64,000 bases of DNA from Halocaridina rubra (taxonomy: Eukaryota > Arthropoda > Malacostraca > Decapoda > Atyidae), in assembly GCA_037179515.1 (NCBI GenBank), contig JAXCGZ010016986.1, forward strand, positions 286,001-350,000, in the 5' to 3' direction. Each line of letters begins with the position of its first letter. Within the stretch, counting starts at the first letter, position 1. The notes below the pieces were generated by a model. That model ran no database searches. It was not told the origin of the DNA and saw nothing but the letters and a program-made list of their open reading frames with translations. This document shows positions 36,356 to 48,833 of this stretch, one piece after another. The translations under genes and the position numbers were made by a program.

Positions 36356-37483
36356 TTCATGTTTTCACATATGTAATGTGCTTATTTGATAATTTCATGG
36401 CCCGAATGAGATTGGGAATTGAATTAAATGCTAAAATGAAGCCACGAGTGAGGTTGGGGAATCTGTAATATGAACATAGTGGCATTCAGTTAGAATGCGT
36501 TCATTCCTAAGTATAGCAGATATAAGCTATAAGGTTGGATTCCTTTTAACCTTCTGTGGTGTAGTGGTAGCGCCTTGGCTTAGTAATCATAAGTCCTAGG
36601 TTCGAGTCCCGGTCGGGGTAAAAAAATGATTCATGTTTTCACATATGTAATGTGCTTATTTGATGATTTCATGGCCCGAATGAGATTGGGAATTGAATTA
36701 AATGCTAAAATGAAGCCACGAGTGAGGTTGGGGAATCTGTAATATGAACATAGTGGCATTCAGTTAGAATGCGTTCATTCCTAAGTATAGCAGATATAAG
36801 CTATAAGGTTGGATTCCTTTTAACCTTCTGTGGTGTAGTGGTAGCGCCTTGACTTAGTAATCATAAGTCCTAGGTTCGAGTCCCGGTCGGGGTAAAAAAA
36901 TGATTCATGTTTTCACATATGTAATGTGCTTATTTGATAATTTCATGGCCCGAATGAGATTGGGAATTGAATTAAATGCTAAAATGAAGCCACGAGTGAG
37001 GTTGGGGAATCTGTAATATGAACATAGTGGCATTCAGTTAGAATGCATTCATTCCTAAGTATAGCAGATATAAGCTATAAGGTTGGATTCCTTTTAACCT
37101 TCTGTGGTGTAGTGGTAGCGACTTGACTTAGTAATCATAAGTCCTAGGTTCGAGTCCCGGTCGGGGTAAAAAAATGATTCATGTTTTCACATATGTAATG
37201 TGCTCATTTGATCATTTCATGGCCCGAATGAGATTGGGAATTGAATTAAATGCTAAAATGAAGCCACGAGTGAGGTTGGGGAATCTGTAATATGAACATA
37301 GTGGCATTCAGTTAGAATGCGTTCATTCCTAAGTATAGCAGATATAAGCTATAAGGTTGGATTCCTTTTAACCTTCTGTGGTGTAGTGGTAGCGCCTTGA
37401 CTTAGTAATCATAAGTCCTAGGTTCGAGTCCCGGTCGGGGTAAAAAAATGATTCATGTTTTCACATATGTAATGTGCTTATTT

Positions 37484-37486
<3 letters not shown>
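36356..37486 (+). repeat. Tandem array of 274-bp tRNA-like units, right arm (plus)
   Basis: Four plus-strand units; GGTCGGGGTA ends at 36620, 36894, 37168 and 37442, spacing exactly 274. The arm starts abruptly after the truncated left unit with TTCATGTTTTCACATATG and ends with an extra partial unit (to CTTATTTGA) at the right (AT)n tract. The unit runs: body, ACCTTCTG, A box TGGTGTAGTGGTAGCG, stem-loop, B box GGTTCGAGTCC, GGGGTA, A-run, then TTCATGTTTT. The T4 about 20 bases after the module could stop RNA polymerase III. Confidence 0.95.
36549..36620 (+). other. tRNA-like module, right unit 1
   Basis: A box TGGTGTAGTGGTAGCG and perfect B box GGTTCGAGTCC. The D arm pairs GGTG with CGCC. In sister units a 6-bp stem GACTTA/TAAGTC closes a GTAATCA loop with T at the position before the would-be anticodon; here one base differs (GGCTTA). 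The acceptor stem is mostly G-T and mismatched and the variable loop is missing, so this is not a canonical tRNA. Sisters at 36823-36894, 37097-37168 and 37371-37442. Confidence 0.55.
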
Positions 37487-37566
<80 letters not shown>

Positions 37567-37581
37567 TCCTCCTCCTCCTCC
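37487..37581. repeat. (AT)n tract bounding the array, right, then (CTC)n
   Basis: AT to about 37563, then CTC units. Confidence 0.95.
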
Positions 37582-37609
37582 TTGCAAAATTTCAAAGTTT
37601 CAGTTTCAA

Positions 37610-37800
37610 AGTTTTACGTCACGGACTCCCTTTTCTACCAAGGGCTAGGATGGTTGCCTTCTTGTGAAGGACTTGCTTTGGCAGATGTATTCGTTACCCT
37701 GAGTGCATGCCCTTGCTAACCTCAGACCGTGGGGGGGGTGCGAACCCTCGCCCTGCCGCCTCAGAGTCGCGGACGCTACCGCCTGAGCCAAGGTGACTAC
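37610..37800 (-). repeat. SINE-A, full length
   Basis: From GTTTTACGTCACGGACTCCC to GCCTGAGCCAAGGTGACTAC. The minus-strand head has TGGCTCAGGCGGTAGCG and GAGGGTTCGCACCCC, both good promoter boxes. Lies just beyond the right (AT)n/(CTC)n tract of the tRNA-like array. Confidence 0.85.
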
Positions 37801-37909
37801 TTCCTCCTCCTTTCAGAATCTTAAGAAAATTATATAAAGTGACTGAGTGACTATAGTAGCGTCACGAAGTCCCTTGGATACCATTAGAAATCCGTGTGCG
37901 TATGAATGT

Positions 37910-40450
37910 ATTTACCTAAATCACCCTCACGGGAACGAGCCCTATGCTTGGAGCTCCCCATCTCTTAGTCGATGGATGCTGATGCTGGTAAACTGGGATA
38001 GGATATGATTTCATATTTTACTTACTAATATTTGTCATATATGTCCCTAAAACTATTAATGTATTTAGCTTTCACTGTTTCCCCACACACTAAATTCCAA
38101 TCGTCTACCCTTCTTACACTGAAAAAGTACTTCCTTATATCCTGCAAAGAAGTTTTCTTACGAAGCTTCAAACTATGACCTCTAGTTCTAGAGCCATTCA
38201 GTGTGTTTCTCCATATCGACTCTGTCAAAGCCATGAAGGAAATTAAAACCGTTACAATATCCCCTCTTTTATCTCTCGCATTGAATGATAGTAAGTCTAA
38301 CTCCTTCAGCCCTTCCTCAAACTGAGATCATGTGCCAATTTCGTAGCAGGTCTTGGAACATGCTCCAGTTTTTGTATATAATATGCCAGGAGGGTCCTGA
38401 ATATTCAAGCATATACCTCATATAACCCATGTATATATATCTGAACATTTACTTATCTATATGACTGAAAGCCATCCATATGTTTGTTAAGAAAAGCATA
38501 TTACCAGAGATAACTGTCCCATTACATATACCCATAAATCTCTTTCGTTCTCAGATTTTTTAGCTTCCTCTACTGCCATTGGATACCCAAGCATAAACCT
38601 TCTTGCATTTTTACCCAGTCTCAAATTAGCCATTTGTCTAACCACTCGTGCAGGCTACTTAGGTCTCCCTGAAGTTTTTTACCACTATTTTCGTATTTTA
38701 CTTTTTCACAATCTTTGCATCATCAGCAGACACATTTGAATATGCTTTTACAGACTCTGGCATATCATTTGTATATATAAGGCATGGAAATGACCATAAA
38801 ATTGCTCCCTGTGGAACTTATCTGTTAACTTTTCTCCAGCAGACACAGTATGTCTAACTCTGATCCTCTGATCCCTTCTTTCTAAATAAGTTTTTATTCA
38901 CACAAAAACATTTCCACCTATTCTTACCATTACTTTTCACATTCTTTAAGTTCCCCATGTAGGACTAGATCAAATAAATGCCTTCTGAAATCTAAGAATA
39001 TGTAATTTGCCCATCCCTTTTTCATGTACGATTAGGCATACCTCATCATAAAATTCTAGTAAGTCTGCTAGCGTAGACTTGCCTTCTCTGAAGCCATTCT
39101 GTCTTATTAAAAAAAATCCAAGTGAGGAGAAATATGTTTTCTGTGTTGATTCTTTATAATTTTGGAAACTATTCTAGTCAATGAAACAACTCTGTTGTCT
39201 AGAGCTATGTCCCTCCTATTTTGAAGATAGATACCATGCTCACTTTTTCTAGCATCTTGGAAGCTCCCCAGAATCCAGTGATTTCTCAAATATGATGCAT
39301 AGTACCTTAGATAATGGTGTTACGCATTCTTAAGTTCATAAGTATATATATCACCAGCCCTCATAGTTTTATGGTAATGTAATTTTATCAACGCTTTGCG
39401 TACTTCTGTTGTTGAAAAGAAAATGTTCTCCAAATACTGACCCATATTTTATCTCTTCAATATGAGGGGATGAGTATTCTCTACTATTAATACTGACTGA
39501 ATTCCTTGCTTAATTTTTTGCAGATCTCTTCCTCTGTCTTAGTAATGCCACCATATACCCTTTTCAGCTTAGTTTTTATTTGAACTTTAATATCCTACTG
39601 ACGAAGTTTGAGAGTTTCCTTAGCTGTCCTTGTAGTAACTGTTGTATTCACTGTTTACTTCTTTTATTTTACTTGTGTGATTATTCCTTGCTTGCTTTAA
39701 AAGTTTTCCAGGCATTTTATACTTTTGCTCTTCATGTGGCTATCCCAGCATTTATCTTGCCAGTTCTTTGACCTCTTACCTTCATTACTGAACCATTTTT
39801 CTCTGACATTAACAATTCCTATTCTGGTGGATGGTATGCAACAACTAATGCCCTCTCATGTTCCTCACAAGATTTCGTATATCTCCTGTACAGCTTTGTT
39901 ATTAAAAATGGTCCTCCAGTCAATATCAACAAATTGACCATGTAATTATCGTGTCATGGCCTTTTGAACATCCTCGATGATATACTCCATCAGGAACACA
40001 GTGGTCATTTTTTCCTGTCGATGGCTCATACTTAATATTACCAATATCCAAAACGTAATATATGAATACTAAATCGAGCAGTGATAGCTTATCTTCTTCC
40101 ATGACCTTGTTAGTTCCAGTACATTCTCATGCAAAAAAAAAAAAAAAAAAAATCCGTGCACACAATCTAGGAATCTTGCTCCATATGAATCTGCTTCACG
40201 GTGTGAGTCAAGACCACTCCAGTCTATTTCTCTATGAATAAAATCCCCCGATAATTGATATCCCTCACTCTCTCCCCCATGCCATGTTACCTGCTGAATT
40301 GATCACTTCTGGTATAAACCTATTACTTTTTTCCCTTATGCCTCCCATCTTTGTTGAATCCTTGATTGGTTATACACTACAGCTATGACAATGCTCTTGA
40401 ACCAGTATTTACAAGAGAGACAATAAGCTCCTGAAACTCGCTTACTATAT
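37910..40450 (-). mobile_element. CR1-like LINE, long decayed copy
   Basis: Runs in reverse from the 3' UTR (CACGGGAACGAGCCCTATGC, 37930s), through the C-terminal domain (minus-strand SRTRGHSLKLRKKT, 38166-38200), the RT (CATCAGCAGACACATT covers the FADD region near 38735), the linker, and into the endonuclease to about 40450. Many frameshifts and stops. Same family as 26340-29695. Confidence 0.85.
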
Positions 40451-40534
40451 AGGTTAAAGGTCTCCAATGAATGGTAGAAGCAAGGGACTTTGATAGCAGT
40501 GGAGCCGGACTGTATACCTAGCAATATGTATCTA

Positions 40535-40792
<258 letters not shown>

Positions 40793-41286
40793 ATCATGCA
40801 TACATCAACATTATGCTCTCTGTGTTGTACTATACCCTTTAAGCATGAAAAGCTAGGCAGGCGTCAGCCGTAACAATATCGCTATTCACGATAGGATATT
40901 CACATATATTCTTAAAGATATTCTTTACATATAATTCTAAGTTCATTGGGGTGGAGCAAGGGGATTAAGAAGCCTTTCCTTGGTATTATCTCCCTTAACA
41001 CACGTCAAAGATTTCTAATTCGACTCGGCCACCCTTATTATTACCAATAATAAAAAGAAAAAATAAGTAAAAAGTGTCACAATCTTAATACTTGTACAAA
41101 TTGTCTTGGCCTGTCGATAAAACTTATCTCCTTGAGAACAGCGTTACCAGATCTCTTGCTAACAATCGTTGTCTCTGGCTGAGAAACTCCGTAAGAACTT
41201 TGATGAAGAGGAAAAGTTTTCATTATTTTTTCAACACTGATTCTGTTTGCAGACTTGAAAATAATGGAGGGAGGGGTTTGAGGAGC

Positions 41287-41288
<2 letters not shown>

Positions 41289-41371
<83 letters not shown>
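41289..41371. repeat. (GA)n microsatellite
   Basis: About 83 bp. Confidence 0.95.
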
Positions 41372-41377
<6 letters not shown>

Positions 41378-41445
41378 TTTTCCTCTAATTCTTATTTTGT
41401 TTCATTTTTACATAGAGGGATGACAAACGTAACTTCTTTTTTTTT

Positions 41446-41525
41446 TACCCGTATAATGGATATCCCTATTAGTCGCCTCTTACGACTTGCAGGGAGGACG
41501 AAGGTTTAATTTTCTCTCCCCACAA
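41446..41525. repeat. Possible short interspersed fragment
   Basis: CCCTATTAGTCGCCTCTTACG followed by ACTTGCAGGGA resembles a motif remembered from many invertebrate genomes. The identity cannot be confirmed here. Confidence 0.25.
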
Positions 41526-41535
41526 CCATGGAGGA

Positions 41536-41538
<3 letters not shown>

Positions 41539-41568
<30 letters not shown>

Positions 41569-41635
41569 TATTATTATTATTATTACTATTATCACTATTA
41601 TATAATTGTATTTATTATTACCATTACATAACATT

Positions 41636-41700
<65 letters not shown>
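41539..41700. repeat. (AAT)n/(ATT)n and (GA)n microsatellites
   Basis: AAT then ATT to about 41600; GA at 41637-41700. Confidence 0.95.
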
Positions 41701-41703
<3 letters not shown>

Positions 41704-42074
41704 GCTTTATTTACTCTTCAGGTTGTGAGAGGATTATTTCCCTCAGTTGGGGATTATTTCAAGAGGAAAAGTTGGGGAGCTATGACAGAGAAAGAGCTAC
41801 TCCTTTTTTTAATTTTTTTTTAAAGGATCAACAATGCAATACACGAAGCATACAAAAAGGGATTCAGGAAATATGTGTAATAATCTATCTCATTCATTAT
41901 TCACTCATACTACATTCAGATTAGTTTTTTGAGTGTTTTTTCAGCAGCTCTTCTACTCACAGAGGGTCGCCGTTACGTGGTAACAGTCTCTCCGTACTAC
42001 TTCACAGACTCACATATCATGGTTTTGGACACTGTGAGATCTCAGTGACATATTGTTCCTTACTATTTTAAGTG

Positions 42075-42228
42075 CCACTATGAATCCTCATTATGGGGGT
42101 GGCCACATACAGGCTGGACCTGGGGAATTAAAGTTGGAAGCCCTTCCTACTGCCCTGCATTAGGCTCGATCGTGGGTCTGTCATTTCCCAAGTCGACTGC
42201 CGTAACCACTGCGCTACATCGACATAGT
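42075..42228 (-). repeat. SINE-B copy
   Basis: CCTCATTATGGGGGTGGCC to CAGTGCATCG-type head region (GTAACCACTGCGCTACATCG read in reverse). Confidence 0.75.
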
Positions 42229-42433
42229 GATAGTTGTTCATTCTGGTTTATTATTTTCGATTGAAAAAACTTTTAGTCCTGAACAACTTCTGAGTGGCAA
42301 TACTTGTCATGCATTGTTATGCATAACACAAGTTTAAATTTTGTATATATTTCCTGTTTTGAATAAGTAAAATTAGATTAATAATTACTTAGTCTTTATC
42401 TCTATCAATTAACGACCGAATTATTTTTTACAG

Positions 42434-42713
42434 AATTTTCTGGCAAATTAGAAGGTACCGAGAGGATATCTAATCTTGAAGAATAGACTGATGTCTCCAG
42501 CAGCTCTAAGGACAGTACTGTACGTAAAGACCTCAACCAACAAACATACACACTTACTTTTGCCAGACTAAATATCCTGACCTAATCGTCTGTGATCTGG
42601 TAACTAGAAGAGATACAGACTTTACCAAAAACGTAGGAGAAACGTTGATTCTCTAATAACGCAGCAGAACTTTCATTCTCTCGAAGTTCGTTTGAAGAGA
42701 CAACTTCAACAAG
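42434..42713 (+). other. 5' untranslated exon segment with small upstream ORF
   Basis: A pyrimidine-rich acceptor (ATTTTTTACAG) at 42423-42433 suggests a 5'UTR exon contiguous with the first coding exon. It contains an upstream ATG frame of 26 codons at 42491-42571, ending before the main ATG at 42714; this could reduce translation of the main frame. Inferred from motifs only. Confidence 0.4.
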
Positions 42714-44787
42714 ATGCTAAAATTTCGAGTAACCAACAGCATGAAGGCCAGGAGGGCAGCTGAAGCACAGCGGAAAGCCCTTGAAGAAAAGGTAAATATG
42801 CAATAGAATTTTTAATCTTAATCATTACTAATTAAAACCTATCTTTGAGATGAAATAAGAGGGAAAGGTGACCTATACAAAACCATTTTATTTATTAATA
42901 TTGGTGTTCATTCATGAAGATTTTACCATTTCGTGGGTTAGCAAAGTTAAATATCTAGGTCTATAAAATACAGGACTTAAACAATGGTTACATTATCCTG
43001 TGAATACTAACAGAATAGCCACTGTCAATAGGATAATGTAGTGGTATTCATCCTAATTTTATCAACATTTTCCTGTATCGATAATTATCAAGAACACCAT
43101 TCCAAGAGAAGTGAAATTAGTAGCCTCTTCTTCTCCACTTCTTGCTGGTTTCCTATAGCATACCAAGAATACTTGCAATGTATTTTTCCCTCTCTCTCCA
43201 TGAATCCAGCAGAGTAATAATGAATTACTGACACAAATTTTAATGAAGAAAATATTTCTTTATATGTATTGGTGTTCTATGAATACTCACCTTGAGATTA
43301 CCTTGGAGATATGTGAAATGATATTACATTTTCTGATTGTCAAAGGTTCTCTACTCATTTCAAGTCACCCTCCTACCTGCAGTGGGATATGGCATCATGG
43401 TGTTAAAAAACTTATTCTCTTATTTCAGCTACAGTTGGAATGGGCCTGGAAACCAATGGCAGCTGTTATGAATGAAAGGCAGACTGATTTGGTCTACTGG
43501 ATTCCTCCTCTGTACCGCAATAACATCAGGACGGCTGGTTCACGAGTTCGAAGAAAGTCCCTAGCTCACAGATCATCACTGCATAGGAGTTCGCTTGCAC
43601 AACGTCTCCCTTACACACATCTCCAAGCTGCTCATTTATATTCACAGCTGCATGCCTCCCAGAGAAGGAAGAAACTTTCTAGTCGAAGAGCCAAACTACA
43701 TACAGAGGTCAGTTTCGAGAGCACCGGAACATCAGCTGCAGAATCCAGGAAGAGACTTTCTTGTCGAAGATCCAAACTGCATACAGAGTTCAGTTTTGAG
43801 AGCACTGGAACAACAGCTACAGAAGCCGACAGTGGTGTTCTTGACAGCAGGAGTGAATGGGAGGACACGAAAGATGAGGATGGGGAGAGTGGTATTCATG
43901 ATGAAACAGCTGATGCCAATGTTGATGACATGTCCCTTCTAAATGTCCAAAGTATTCAGGAAGAGGAGGTCCCTCTTAAACTAGGAACAATGAAACGAAG
44001 GTTAGGGGAACACAGGAGGATTTCACGAGGTTCTGCGACTCGCACTTCTATCAAACCTGCAGTGCCACCAAAGCCCCAGTTCATTACTACTACAAAGCCA
44101 GAATACAGAACTCCTAAACCTGATTACATTGCACGTAGTTTTGAAGCTATTGACAAACCAAAACCTGCACCGACACTACTTCGTCTGTTAGAAAAGGTAT
44201 CCCATATTCACAGTACACCATTCAAAGCAATTAAGCCAACCAAACCAGAACTGAAGAAGATACATCGCAGGGGTTCTGAACCTAAGGTTACAGCAACTAA
44301 GAAAGTAAAGCGTCCTTCAGTTAAGGTTTATGGGAACCCAGCCACACGCCATTCAGGCAGGAAGGCTAAAGCAGCTAATGAAGAAGATGATTTGGAAAAC
44401 CAGTGTGTGGTTGTATCAGTCGACCATAAGCCAAAAGAAATTCCCCCTCCTTTAAAAATACCTCAAGAAATACCCAAATACTCAAAAGAATTTAAGGATG
44501 AGCCATGCAAAGACGAAGCAGAGACTCGCAATGCCCAACTCCAGATGATTTTAAGGCTCTTGGCACAACTGTACGAAGAGAGAGTCACCCGGCAGGATAC
44601 CGAGATACAGAATTTGAAGATGCGTATACAGACTCAGGATAAGCTGATGAAACAGATGGCACACGTAGTCCTAGAGCTGAAAGAAGAAGTCTCCAAGATG
44701 AAAATGATCAAGTCTCCCACTCTTGCCGTACCTCATAACAGCCCAAATGATATTTCATCTAATGTGCTCCACATTAAAGTTGGGTAG
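42714..44787 (+). CDS. Unrecognised basic protein with C-terminal coiled coil, two exons
   Basis: Exons 42714-42791 (26 codons) and 43429-44787, joined in phase 0 by a GT/AG intron, give 478 residues. I do not recognise a family. The N-terminus is MLKFRVTNSMKARRAAEAQR, then LEWAWKPMAAVMNERQTDLV. Residues about 60-180 are rich in Arg/Ser/His and contain a tandem duplication of 27 residues (106-132 and 133-159, sharing RRxKLHTE-SFESTGT). An acidic patch follows (about 165-200). Residues about 225-350 are Lys/Pro-rich with AVPPKPQ-type possible SH3 ligands. About 390-452 is a heptad-like coiled coil (LRLLAQLYEERVTRQDTEIQ). No signal peptide or membrane span. A nuclear or cytoskeletal scaffold is possible, but this is a guess. 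The long frame extending upstream to 43243 is intronic. Confidence 0.75.
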
Positions 44788-46370
44788 AATTGCTTTTCTT
44801 AACACAACTCTTTGATGTTTATCAGCATCTTTAGTTCCATTTACTATATGTCTTTTCAAATATTTAAACTGTTCACAATATTTAGGACCCCTTGAAGTAT
44901 CTTATCTGGGCAAAGTTACCAGTAACTGGAGGTATTAAGTTCAAGGTCAGTTGTCACAAAAAAAAAAAAAAAAAAAGATTCCAATGCATGCCAAGAACAG
45001 GCTATCAATTTCTTACTCACTATACCATTAATATTACAATCAATTAATCTATATGAAATCTATGTGTTGGATGTAATTCATGTATTCTCATAAAGAGAAA
45101 TATACAGTATATGTATATGATACGTTATATATCTGAAGATATATATATAATTGTTAAATGTTGTACGCTCAACACTTTACATAAGCAAAATATTCCGACT
45201 TATAATTAGGACTAGTTTCATTTATTAAAAATATGCGATACTTCTGAAAATAAAAGCATAAAAAAATTTTATGTACGATTGCTAGAAACATATTACAAAC
45301 TAGTAACTTTTGAGCATTATACTTATTTGTCATAGTTTTATTACTGGGAACCGCAGTAGCATAGTGTTCAGTATACTCGACCCTGAAGGTGACAGACCTG
45401 CAATCAAGCCCACCCTGGGGTATTAAAAGTTTTATAATTACAGACCAGGCGTGTTCTGCAATCCAGATAACTGAGCAGGAGATAACAACACTGCTTAAAT
45501 CACTTCATTTTACTAGATCAACATTTGGTAACTTGACAATCTTTGCTACATAATAAGCATTGTTATTTTGCAACAACTCAATATATGGTTTATAGATTCA
45601 TTGTAAACACAGACAATAAGTCATTAGATAAGTATTATAACCTAGGGTCCACTTTCATTACACACTACACTATTTAATCAATGTACTTCTTCCCTCTTAT
45701 ATAACAAAATACTGGGTAATACTCGTATACTAGTCAAGTAATACAAAATCTTTCTATTTTGCAGGGTATGTGAGGATTTTTGTGTTTAGTGCTAAGAAAT
45801 CATTATAGATAGAGCCAGTGTTTATATTTGAACAAAGACATTCTGGGGTTCTTTTTATGGATACCTATGTAGATACTACTTAGGCAGTAAATAAAAATTT
45901 TTATTTTTATTTCTAATTAAAAGATAAGCATTAAAGATTTTCCAAAAGGAATCTCATTCTAGCTACATTGTTTTTGGAGGAAAATTTTCTTTAAGAATTC
46001 CAGGTACTGTTCTTCGAATTATGTTCCTGTCGGACAAATGTGTGTTTACAGTCTCAGCTTTCAAGCCCCTCCTAAATATATCTTAAAAGATATCATATTT
46101 GTGCAAGGATGTATTCTCCATTAGCCCAATATTTCTGATTGATACTGTACAGAAATAGCTTTATCTAGTCATCTATTAATCTTGTTATATCTTTATATAC
46201 TAATATTTACTATTAATTTTTTGTCAGTTTTTTATGTACAGTGATATCGAAGGTTGTTTATTATATCTTAAATATGTCAATATGATGTTAAATATGTTAG
46301 GAATCTAATTATATATATATAGTATAATCGTCAAGTGAGATACATTACGGTATTAAGACAGTAATGAGGC
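44788..46370. other. 3' flank and intergenic region with SINE-B fragment
   Basis: Contains A-runs near 44960 and possible AATAAA-type signals near 45247. 45348-45425 is a SINE-B head (AGTAGCATAGTGTTCAGTAT, CAATCAAGCCC). No gene seen. Confidence 0.5.
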
Positions 46371-46378
46371 GTTTTAAT

Positions 46379-46624
46379 GATGTCTTTTTCATGGAAGCAT
46401 TGCTCTTGGAAGATGTGTCGAAGCTATGCATTCATAATTACGGCACTTCAATTCTCGAAGGAACCCCATCTTATGGGATGACCAAGCCAATTGAAATGGT
46501 TTCTTTTCTCAAGGAGGCATTTTTCTTCGAAGACGTGTCAATGCTATGCATTGATATAGCAAGGACACTTCATTTCTCGCAAGAACCCCACCTTGTGGGG
46601 TAATCAAGCCAACTAGAATGGTTA
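46379..46624. repeat. Two-unit tandem duplication, about 123 bp each
   Basis: The units share TTCATGGAAGCATT/CTCAAGGAGGCATT, GAAGA-GTGTC-A-GCTATGCATT, CACTTCA-TTCTCG and GAACCCCA-CTT, in order. The enclosed 79-codon frame spans both units but lacks any family resemblance. Confidence 0.7.
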
Positions 46625-47720
46625 CTTTCCCTTACTGTCCTATTTAGGAATATATCTTTCCATTCATTAATATTCTAATCGATTTTATTATGGTGATGCA
46701 GAAGCAAGATGTATGTGGGAAAGACACAAGCTCATTTGGATTTTAATGTTATTAACTGGATATAAAAAACTGTTTAGCAGCTCCAGCAGAGACAATCTTG
46801 TATACGTGTTATATATATTCATATTAGTTTATATAAATGGCAAATGTATTTTTCTTATTTGTATATGGGATGATTGTAAATCCTCTTATCTATATTACAA
46901 TCTACAGTGTTGTACCTCATGTAGACTTGTATTTATTATTTTATTCCTTTTAACTAGCCATTGCCTGGAGATCACTGTGTCCACATGGAGAGGGGGCTGG
47001 GGCCCCAACAATATAGTAGGTACTGTGGCTCTAACGCTATATCTGTCCTTTGCCTCTGCCTATCTTTGAGGACCTCTAACTTTTAACCAAATTGCAGGAA
47101 CCATTGGGTGCATCCATGGTTTACTTAGTCTAAATAGTATCGGTTATTCTGTAGTTTTTAATGGCAACATGAGATATGTACATAATTGACACCTCAGTAG
47201 CGTAAGGGATGATAGACTGCTGTGTAAATAATTATACAGTACTTCTGGAAATGATATTCACTGTATGTAAATACAGTACAGTATATATAAAGCATTCCTG
47301 GTGGCGGGGGAGAAAAGAATACAGACTTCATATTGCCTGTTTCATAAGTGACTAACTGGGTTAGAAGTGAAGGCTTGTAACCCCCTTCTCTCCCTTGATA
47401 TCTATTCATGCCACAATAAGTGCTGGAAGGTGCAAGGACTGTCCAGGTGATTCTAAAGTCGTATTACCTTGCTTCTCCTGCTATAACTGTGGCTACAGTG
47501 ATGTCTTACGTTCTTTTTTTACAGTTATGGTGACCGTGCTAGCTTCCTTGTGGAATGAATAAAGTATATGATGAACAAAATCTAATCACTTCATCAAGTA
47601 AACTAACATATTTAAGTAATGTTCCCATCCACAATAAGGTTACACATTTTTGTAAGGTTAAACTTATGGTGTTCATGCTAAGACAGTGCTGTAAAGAATT
47701 TGAATTTGCTAATATAAAAA
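46625..47720. other. Intergenic, no recognised feature
   Basis: A 118-codon plus-strand frame at 46713-47069 is hydrophobic but has no recognisable family, no codon-level signals of coding and no splice context. Confidence 0.45.
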
Positions 47721-47724
47721 AAAA

Positions 47725-47895
47725 ATACTGGGAGGGGGGGCAAAAATACCTCCTCCGTGTTGTAAGTCAGCAAAATAGGGCAGAGTGAGGGGATTGGGAA
47801 TCCCTCCCTCTGTATGTTCTTCGTACAAAAGAGTAAAGTTTTTGCCTTGACTCTGCCAATCCGCTTATATGAGGCATTATGACTATTCTATATGG
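47725..47895 (+). repeat. Family D copy
   Basis: ACCTCCTCCGTGTTG, AAGAGTAAAGTTTTTGCCTT and GACTCTGCCAATCCGC. Confidence 0.5.
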
Positions 47896-48184
47896 TCAGA
47901 GAAAAATTAACATACTAAGCCAAACTGCTTTGAAGTAAGTTTGCTCTATAAAGCCTCTTTTATCCCAGTGAAGGTGGACTGATTAAATTTTACAATACCA
48001 AGGAATGTGGAATCCGATATAATGGTATTTTTTTGGTATAATGAAGAGTTATAGAGATATATTTGCTGTTTCAGAACCAAGTAATAACGCCTGTTTTATA
48101 ATTTAATGCACTATATATAAAAATTGCAATGCTCCAGAAAACTTCATTGCATCCTAAAAGGTCATTACCTTATGCTAAACTAGA

Positions 48185-48345
48185 AAAACCCCTTGTGGGG
48201 AAAAATACCTCCTCCATGTTCCCTTGCGTGTCTTAGGAATTGGCTGAATGAGTTGGAGTGAGACTCCCACAAAGAGTCAAGTGTTTTGCTTTGACTCAGC
48301 CACTTCCCTTACAAGATGGATTAGGGTTTTTGTATATACTGTAGA
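48185..48345 (+). repeat. Family D copy
   Basis: CCCCTTGTGGGGAAAAATAC, AAAGAGTCAAGTGTTTTGCT and TTGACTCAGCCACTTCCC. Confidence 0.55.
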
Positions 48346-48833
48346 CAGATACACTAAAGAAACACAAACTAACAAGATTTAGAGATTATCAAAAGCGGAT
48401 AATCACTGTCTTTCCCTCTAAAACTTCCTGAAAAGATGACGTATACTTCAGGACAAATTATCAATATTTCTTACACACAATTACTAAATTCTAGATTTCA
48501 TCACTGAAGGATACTCAATATATTATCAAACATCTTCTCAAAAGATTTTTTTTCATAAAAATTAATATTTTGAAAACTGAGGTAAGTTTGACTGAATTAA
48601 AACCCAAGGAACGGCTGAAAATTCTAAAACCTATATTAGTTGTTCCATTTGAAGTTGTAAATAACGGATTTACATAAATACTGTACATACATACAGACAT
48701 ATAATGCCATTAATTATGAACAAGGTTCAGATTGTTCTGTTATATAAAAAGTTGTTTCAATAGTGTCTATGAACTCGAAGAATGAACACATACCTTACCA
48801 ATTACTGTACTAACGATAAAACTCAGAATAAAG

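Noticed and set aside
36549..36620. Functional tRNA genes (anticodon AAT) in the array
   Set aside because: A and B boxes are good, but the acceptor stem does not pair, the variable region is missing and all copies sit inside a repeat unit. Better described as tRNA-derived.
36640..36700. Hammerhead ribozyme in the 274-bp unit (as in retrozymes)
   Set aside because: TTGATGATTTCATGGCCCGA superficially recalls the core, but the CTGANGA and GAAA core elements in the right order were not found.
43243..43428. N-terminal extension of the 478-residue protein (frame opening at 43243)
   Set aside because: A clear TTATTTCAG acceptor at 43420-43428 and an upstream exon with ATG and a GTAAAT donor in the right phase show that this part is intron.
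46713..47069. Hydrophobic 118-residue protein
   Set aside because: No family resemblance, no splice or start context, AT-driven composition; treated as chance.
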